Positions 58,639 through 64,000 of a stretch of DNA of 64,000 nucleotides are shown here, in pieces. The stretch is from CAZAMP01 sp964486455. GTDB taxonomy: Bacteria; Eisenbacteria; RBG-16-71-46; CAZAMP01. A program made the translations under genes and the position numbers. Location: positions 95,847-159,846 of the forward strand of contig CAZAMP010000004.1 of the NCBI GenBank assembly GCA_964486455.1, read 5' to 3'. Every line of letters starts with the position of its first letter. The stretch's first letter is position 1. The notes under the pieces were generated by a model, which was not told where the DNA came from, did no database searches, and saw only the letters and a list, made by a program, of their open reading frames with translations.

Positions 58639-60147
58639 TCATTGATGAGGCCGATGGGCCTCGGTACTCAGATCATCGTCGGTGATGACCACACGAAGAT
58701 TCGCCTCCCGGTCCGGCAATGGGTTGCCTAGCTCGTCCAGCAAATCCACTTCTCGAAGATAGAAACCCTTGGGATCGGCGCCCGGCTCATCGTGGCACGC
58801 GCTCTCGCATTCGTTCTCCGTCGTGGTCTGGGCTGTCCATAGCTGGATGTTGTGGGGCGAGCTGTACGCCCAGGTTGGGTAGTCGTCGTACCCGGGTAGG
58901 GCGAGACCCCAGTTCGCGTACGTGTCCTGGTCGATTGGGATGTGGCGCACGACCACGTAGTCGTATTCGCTTCGATCAGGCAGGGTGTTGTGACCGATCT
59001 TGAGCGACAGCGAGCTTGGCTCGATGCTGAACCCCGTGTCCTCGACGTGGCACCCCGTGCAGTTCTTGTACGGCTGGGAATGGCAGACCTGGCATTGCAG
59101 ACGCACGTCGACGTCGCCGACCGAATGCGCCTCGTGGAACTCATTGGGGGGATCGCTCTCCGCGTGGCAGTCTTCGCACCTCGGCATGCTCACGACTTCG
59201 TAGCGGTGCTCGTAGTGCCCGGAGAGGTTGTGGCTCTGCCCATCGCCGTGCATCTCGTCCCCGGTGTGACAGTCCTCACACAGATGCCCCGTGGTGCGAT
59301 GAACATCCGGCGCGTTCCCCTCGCCTTCCCCGTTGTAGTCGAATGCTATGCGGCTGCCGTGGCAGGCCGTGCACTGCTCGCTCATATGGGGGCTCTTGCG
59401 GAACTTGTGGCCGCCGTTACGAATGAGGCCACCGCCGACCGAGTTCGGCCGGCTGACGTGACACTGCCCGCACGTCGTGTGACACGATCCGCAGTTGACG
59501 TTGTACGAATCTTCGTAGGGCGCGAAATCGCACTGACCCCGGCGCTCGATCATGTGCTTCTCGCCCCAGAGGTTCGTGTGGAGACTGTTCGCGTTCGCCT
59601 CGGCGATCTCGCCGTGACAGTCGTCGCACGCCCCCGTCACGCTTGGATCCCGCTCCATACCCAGGTGAATGTCTTCCACCGATTCGGAGTCGGGAGCGCC
59701 ACCGGTGTGGCAGGCCGTGCAAGCGATCTGCCCGTGAATCGAACCGAGAAATGCGTTCGCGTTGGCCCCGCCGATGTAGACCTTCTGCCAAGCTTCCAGC
59801 TCGGCTACGACTCCGCCTCACCCGTCGCCTTCGGGTTCGTCGGGATCTTCCGGATCCTCGGGAATGAGATCCCTGAGAACGGATTCGTCGGCGTGGCACG
59901 CGAGGCACGCCGCGTTGCGGGTGTTGGGTCCATTGCTGGCGGGCGGGTCAACGACGCGCTCATCGGAAGAGCAGCCATGGAGCCCGGCCCAGAAAACGAG
60001 CAGGACGGCAAGCAGGGCCCATCGGCAGCCGAGCGCCGTCGCACGTCCTCTTTCTCGTGGGGCACGTCCAGAACCAGCCGTCATACGGCTCGGCCTACGG
60101 CGTGCACCCATCTCGCTGCCGAGAGGCGAAGGAGAAGGAATCGTCAT
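58639..60147 (-). CDS. Multiheme cytochrome c lipoprotein interrupted by an in-frame TGA
   Basis: The first segment (60147-59818) has a signal and lipobox (AGLHGCSS), one heme motif (CLACH), and an acidic linker ending EPEGDG, then TGA (59820-59818). The same frame continues without another stop to 58639, beginning GGVVAELEAWQKVYIGG and carrying nine further CxxCH motifs plus one CESACH (CX3CH) site. Read through, it is 502 residues with eleven heme sites. The TGA is codon 110. A SECIS-like hairpin follows (59787-59805). Alternatives are a nonsense mutation or sequence error. The ATG overlaps the arsR stop. Confidence 0.8.
59787..59805 (-). promoter_or_regulatory. SECIS-like hairpin after the in-frame TGA
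   Basis: On the minus strand, starting 12 nt after the TGA, GCCGAGCT-GGA-AGCTTGGC forms an 8-bp stem (one G-U pair). Its 3-nt loop begins with G, 20 nt from the TGA. Bacterial SECIS elements typically have a G at the start of the apical loop 16-37 nt from UGA. The fit may be coincidental. Confidence 0.4.
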
Positions 60148-60542
60148 GGTTTGGCATCCGCTTTACGGCCCTTTCGCCTCAGCTCCTCGAGTACACCTTC
60201 ACGAACGAGCTGCGCTCCGCGGACGAACTTTTCGTTCGCGATTCGGTAGTACGCGGCCTGCCCCTCGCGCCGACAGCTCAGGGCTCCCTTGGAGCGCATG
60301 AGCCGGAGGTGCTGGGAAGTGTTCTGTGCCGTGACCCCGAGATGCTCGGCGATCTCTGAGACTCGTTTCTCGCCATCGCGCAGGAACCACATGATCCGAA
60401 GTCGTTTCTCGTCCGAGAAGATCGAGCAGAAAGCCGCGTGCTGCCTGAAGATCCAACCGTCATCGGGTTCGCTCTCCCGATGGTGGTTCTGGGCTTTCGG
60501 CGCAACCTTGCGCGCGTCTGAATCACGATTAGATGATTGCAT
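60144..60542 (-). CDS. ArsR-family transcriptional regulator
   Basis: This 132-residue winged-helix protein has helix-turn-helix VSEIAEHLGVTAQNTSQHLRLMRSKG and wing SCRREGQAAYYRI. The arsenic-binding ELCVCDL motif is absent. Two cysteines (C39 in AAFCSIF, C90 in LSCRREG) could serve as a thiol or persulfide sensor, which would suit the downstream rhodanese; that is inference. It is the first gene of the cytochrome operon, with a promoter only ~10 bp from its ATG. Confidence 0.88.
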   Translation of the reverse strand: MQSSNRDSDARKVAPKAQNHHRESEPDDGWIFRQHAAFCSIFSDEKRLRIMWFLRDGEKRVSEIAEHLGVTAQNTSQHLRLMRSKGALSCRREGQAAYYRIANEKFVRGAQLVREGVLEELRRKGRKADAKP

Positions 60543-61089
60543 GATTTCGCCACTATATACTCACACGAGTGCGAGGACAAGGGATTTCATCAAGAACCTC
60601 GCTCTCTCCCGCATCAACAGCCCACAGATCACGCAGACGAGCAGTCGCGAATCCGGAGTGGCGCAACTTACTGGCACTTAGTGACTTGTCTCCGGCTTCT
60701 CTGTGCGGCTCCTGTCGCCACTGGATTCAGATGTTCCGCTGGGGGGGCGGCGATGAGCTGCACATTGGATGGTTCCAGCGTCCCGGAGCACGTGTCGGAG
60801 ATCGCCACACAATTCAGGTCTAAGCCGCTCGGACGAGCGGCATCGAAGACCTCACGCAGTGCGGCCCGCCTCACAAGATTCCCTAGACCTCATTGGAACC
60901 ACACAAGTTATGCACACGCCCGGGCCGGCAGCCCAACAAGACACGACGAACGCCCGAAGGCTCGGTGAAGTGAGAGGCATGGGAGCGCATGCTCGGGAGG
61001 AGCGCTATGACGCAAGCGGTGCCGGTCGACGATTCTGACACTTGGGGTTCAGGGCATCTCGCCCGAAATGTGCGGATGCGGTCAGCGGG
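60543..61089. other. Intergenic region, 547 bp
   Basis: It lies between the phosphate transporter gene and arsR. It holds the arsR promoter at its lower end and a perfect 7-bp hairpin GCCGCTC-GGAC-GAGCGGC at 60824-60841. No credible protein gene was seen; a small RNA or long regulatory region is possible. Confidence 0.45.
60552..60580 (-). promoter_or_regulatory. Promoter and possible operator of the cytochrome operon
   Basis: On the minus strand, TTGTCC (60580-60575), 17 bp, TATAGT (60557-60552). The spacer contains the dyad ACTC-GTGT-GAGT, a candidate ArsR operator. The arsR ATG is 9 nt after the -10 box, implying a leaderless or nearly leaderless mRNA. Confidence 0.55.
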
Positions 61090-63354
61090 TCAGTCCAGGT
61101 CGAACTCGGCGTCGTTTCGGACACCCCCGAACGATTCCTCGAAGATCTCGAGAAGCTTGAGGTTCTGCTTCGAAAGCATCATCGCGTTGCCGACGATCGC
61201 GTAGAAGAGGATCGTGAGGCGGGTCTTGGACGTGTCGTCCTGGATGCGCAAGGTCTGCTGCTTGTTCAGGCACTCGGCGAGCTCGCGAAGGATGTGGTCC
61301 CGGTCGACGACCGCTTGATGATCAGCGGTTCGCCGCTGGCTGAGGGTCCGCTCGACGTCCAAGAGCGTATCGTTCAGCAGGCGCCCCACCTCCCGCAACT
61401 CCTTCACCTGCTGATCGAGCAGGCCCTTGTGGTAGTTACTCACATGCTCGTGGGAACGCATGACAATGTCGCGATGCCCGTCGACGAGCTTCTGAATCCG
61501 ACGAATCGTCTGCGCATACCTGTGCGAGACGTGCGCATCACTCTTCTGCAGTAGGCGCATCGTCTTGAAAACGTTCGCAATGATGATGTTGGCCCAGACC
61601 TGGAGCGTTTTGATCTTCGCCTTCTCCACCCGCAGCGAATACTCATTCTGCGTGTACAGGCCTTCAAGTGCTCGGTTCAGCGATTCCCGGAGCTCCTTCA
61701 ACAAAGTACTCATTTGGCCGAACGTGGTGGAAATTGATTTCGCCGGGTCCCGGATCTTCTTCAGGTTGAAGACGGCCTTCTGTTCCTTCTCTTTTTCCCG
61801 AGCACTGTGCGCGCGGTGCGTCTTCCACAAGACCACACCGACCACGAGGAGCATTGCCCCGATTCCAAACGCCTGAGACTTGAAGATGAGAAGCGCACAT
61901 AGTCCGGAAGCGGTGAACGCCATGAGCGCCGTCATGAACCAGCCCCCGATCACCGTCAACACGCCCGTGACCCGGTACACGGCACTCTCCCGCCCCCATG
62001 CCCGATCGGCGAACGAGGCCCCCATGGAGACCATGAATGTCACGTAGGTCGTCGACAGCGGAAGCTTCTGTGACGTGGCATATGACACCACCGCGCTGGC
62101 CACCATCATATTGACCGAGGCGCGCAGCAGGTCGAAGTGTTGAGGCTTCTCCGGATCGGCGTCGACCTGGTAACGAACAGGATCCATACGCCGATCAAAG
62201 AGACGCCTCGTGGCGGCAGGGATCACCCGGGCAAGGCCAACCGCCAGGCTCAGCATCATCCGAACGATGCCGCGAGAGAGAAAGTTCGCCTCGAAGCGCT
62301 CTTCCCCCTCTTCCTGCCGTACGAGGCTCAGCTCCGTCTCGGTCACGGTCCGGGACTTTCGTGAGAACCAGAGCGTGAGAACCATGACCGCACCCGCGAT
62401 GAGAAGCATGTAGGTTTCCGACCGCACCTTCCCAGCAAGGGCCCCCATGGTCACGGTCAGCGGGTCGCTCGTGGCAATGGCAGCCAGGTAGGAGTGCAGC
62501 CCGGCCAGCGGAACACCGATGAAGTTCACCAGGTCGTTCGCGGCGAACGCGAGAGCCAGCGCGAACGTCCCCACGATCACGATGGGCTTCAGAATATTGA
62601 CACGAAGGAGGAGGAGCACCTGCAAGAGGGCGGCGGAGGCCACGGACATCCCGAGCAGAATGGTCCAGGTGTGAGAGTGGATCCACTCGAGCACTTCGGG
62701 GGTGGTGAACGTGGCGCCCTTGGACCCTTTGACCAGGATAAAATAGGTGATCGACGCCATCGCGACACCACCCCACACCGCGCCATAGCGCTTCAGGCGG
62801 GGCTTGTAATCGAAGGTGAAGATCAGGCGACTGACGAACTGTACGACTGCGCCGCAGATGAAGGCGACCACAACCGATCCGAGGATTCCAGCGATGATGA
62901 CCATCGCCCGCGCCGAGTTGATGTACTCGCTGACGCGACTCAGATCGCCGTCTGCCTGAAAAACCTTCAGGATGGAAACGGCCACGGCCGCGCCCAGCAG
63001 CGCGAAGACGATCGACACCGTTGTCGACGTTGGAAACCCGAATGTATTGAAGAGGTCCAGCAGAATGACGTTTGTCAGCATGACCGCCAGGAAAATGGTC
63101 ATCAGCTCCGGCATCGTGAAGAGCTGGGGATGGAAGATCCCCTTTCGCGCCACTTCCATCATCCCGCTGGAGAAGACGACACCGGCCATGATCCCGAGAC
63201 TGGCGACAATCATGATGATGTGACGGGGGGCAACGCGTGAGCCGATTGCGGAATTCAGGAAGTTTACGGCATCATTGCTCACGCCTACCATGATGGCGAG
63301 GAGGGCTAACGCAATCAGTATGCCGACGGCGATGGCGAAGAGTTCAATGCCCAT
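61090..63354 (-). CDS. PiT-family phosphate transporter fused to a PhoU-like domain
   Basis: This 754-residue protein begins MGIELFAIAVGILIALALL; an ATG 16 codons upstream (63402) is also possible, and neither has a strong ribosome site. It has ~10-12 TM helices with the two PiT signatures GVSNDAVNFLNSAIGS (~25-40) and FAANDLVNFIGVPLAG. The two halves are separated by a hydrophilic loop. The C-terminal ~230 residues (from KKIRDPAKSISTTF) are helical, PhoU-like (NEYSLRVEKAKIKTLQVWANIII). Likely role: cation-coupled phosphate uptake with built-in regulation. Confidence 0.9.
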   Translation of the reverse strand: MGIELFAIAVGILIALALLAIMVGVSNDAVNFLNSAIGSRVAPRHIIMIVASLGIMAGVVFSSGMMEVARKGIFHPQLFTMPELMTIFLAVMLTNVILLDLFNTFGFPTSTTVSIVFALLGAAVAVSILKVFQADGDLSRVSEYINSARAMVIIAGILGSVVVAFICGAVVQFVSRLIFTFDYKPRLKRYGAVWGGVAMASITYFILVKGSKGATFTTPEVLEWIHSHTWTILLGMSVASAALLQVLLLLRVNILKPIVIVGTFALALAFAANDLVNFIGVPLAGLHSYLAAIATSDPLTVTMGALAGKVRSETYMLLIAGAVMVLTLWFSRKSRTVTETELSLVRQEEGEERFEANFLSRGIVRMMLSLAVGLARVIPAATRRLFDRRMDPVRYQVDADPEKPQHFDLLRASVNMMVASAVVSYATSQKLPLSTTYVTFMVSMGASFADRAWGRESAVYRVTGVLTVIGGWFMTALMAFTASGLCALLIFKSQAFGIGAMLLVVGVVLWKTHRAHSAREKEKEQKAVFNLKKIRDPAKSISTTFGQMSTLLKELRESLNRALEGLYTQNEYSLRVEKAKIKTLQVWANIIIANVFKTMRLLQKSDAHVSHRYAQTIRRIQKLVDGHRDIVMRSHEHVSNYHKGLLDQQVKELREVGRLLNDTLLDVERTLSQRRTADHQAVVDRDHILRELAECLNKQQTLRIQDDTSKTRLTILFYAIVGNAMMLSKQNLKLLEIFEESFGGVRNDAEFDLD

Positions 63355-63607
63355 GTTGGCTTGCGAGCCGGAGGTGAGGCGCGCACCTCTGACCCGGTGC
63401 ATCCTTTATCGTGTCGACCAGCGCGGTGATGAATCGATCGTGCTGCTGCTATGGACCCCGGCCGCGGTCTTGTCCGTCCAGCGGAGAAACCCGGCTCAGC
63501 GAGGCATCGCTCGGCGGCACCACATCATCACATCCCGGAACCCGTACTTGATGCCACATCAACCGGGCGTAGATCAAGTCCTGTTTCGTGGGGGTCTGGA
63601 ACCCGGT

Positions 63608-64000
63608 CTAGCGGGCCGCGGGCTTCTTCTTGACAGATCGCGTGGCTCGGGAGCTCGCTTTTCGGGTATCCCGCGATCGGGAACCGGACTTGCCGGATGC
63701 GGCCTGCCGAGATCGGGCTTTGCGCTCCCCCGCTGTCCGGGCCGCCGCCTTTGCGGACTTCCCATCCCCGGAAATCCCGTCCTTCGCCGTCCGAGAGCGC
63801 ACCCTCGCTCTCCGTTTTCCGCGAATCAGCGGCCTGAGCGCCTGACCGGTGTATGACGCCTTTTCGGCGCTCACCTCCTCGGGGGTCCCGACCGCCACGA
63901 CGCATCCGCCCGCGTCCCCGCCCTCGGGCCCAAGGTCGATGATCCAGTCGGCGCACTTGATCACATCGAGGTTGTGCTCGATCACGACGACGGTGTTGCC
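63608..64000 (-). CDS. uvrA: Excinuclease ABC subunit A, C-terminal part
   Basis: The frame is open to the window edge, so the gene continues beyond it. VVVIEHNLDVIKCADWIIDLGPEGGDAGG is the highly conserved D-loop/H-loop region of the second ATPase of UvrA, followed by VAVGTPEEVSAEKASYTGQALRPLI, the usual protein end. About 70 more residues rich in Arg, Lys, Ser and Ala follow (63611-63826), an unusual basic tail. The product acts in nucleotide excision repair. Confidence 0.93.
   Translation of the reverse strand, partial: GNTVVVIEHNLDVIKCADWIIDLGPEGGDAGGCVVAVGTPEEVSAEKASYTGQALRPLIRGKRRARVRSRTAKDGISGDGKSAKAAARTAGERKARSRQAASGKSGSRSRDTRKASSRATRSVKKKPAAR

Noticed and set aside
58639..60147. Genome-wide reassignment of TGA to an amino acid
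   Set aside because: Many genes in the window end in TGA within ATGA/GTGA overlaps at positions expected from protein families, so TGA is a normal stop here.
60668..60874. Small open frame between arsR and the phosphate transporter
   Set aside because: No ribosome site, domain or plausible context; it appears to be chance in GC-rich intergenic DNA.

Overview
The window is GC-rich bacterial chromosome, about 60% G+C by eye, with densely packed genes. Many stop/start junctions overlap as ATGA or GTGA, and GTG and TTG starts are common. Several secreted proteins end in a FlgD/Ig-like domain (the W-D-G-R-D ... G-V-Y-F pattern). A PorV/PorQ-type outer-membrane protein, outer-membrane barrels, CotH/lamin-tail proteins and a bacterial topoisomerase VI point to an uncultured Gram-negative lineage of the FCB group or nearby (Candidatus Eisenbacteria-like). 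That placement is inference; no rRNA gene is present.

Layout. 1-6.3 kb: secreted CotH, lamin-tail and beta-helix proteins. 6.4-15 kb: O-antigen ligase, an S55-peptidase/propeller/secreted-protein operon, a glycosyltransferase, an outer-membrane protein and a LOG-like protein. 15.2-25 kb: secreted metalloprotease, TPR and BON-like proteins, a tandem ADP-glucose pyrophosphorylase pair, PorV-like protein, PilZ protein, a 31-residue ribosomal-type peptide and HU. 25-29 kb: a minimal bacterial microcompartment (BMC) operon with BMC-H, two BMC-P, BMC-T and one aldehyde dehydrogenase, ending in a coupled SppA protease. 29-34.3 kb: topoisomerase VI B and A subunits, separated by an opposite-strand sulfatase-fold membrane enzyme. 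34.3-38.8 kb: GT-C/TPR protein, Dus, cold-shock protein, phosphoesterase.

38.9-50.1 kb is one apparent 12-gene minus-strand operon. It runs gcvT-gcvH-gcvPA-gcvPB and then eight genes encoding a MutL-type ASKHA ATPase, a barrel-sandwich-like soluble protein and a set of small membrane proteins including a DUF6754 protein. This is the best candidate for an undescribed system. Kbl (glycine/threonine metabolism) is transcribed divergently from it.

51.7-60.5 kb is a multiheme cytochrome c operon: ArsR regulator, 11-heme lipoprotein, double rhodanese, 7-heme protein, cytochrome b, 17-heme and 12-heme proteins, outer-membrane barrel. It looks like an electron conduit across the envelope. The first cytochrome gene is interrupted by an in-frame TGA followed by an 8-bp hairpin with SECIS-like geometry. 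61-64 kb: a PiT phosphate transporter fused to a PhoU-like domain, and the UvrA C-terminus.
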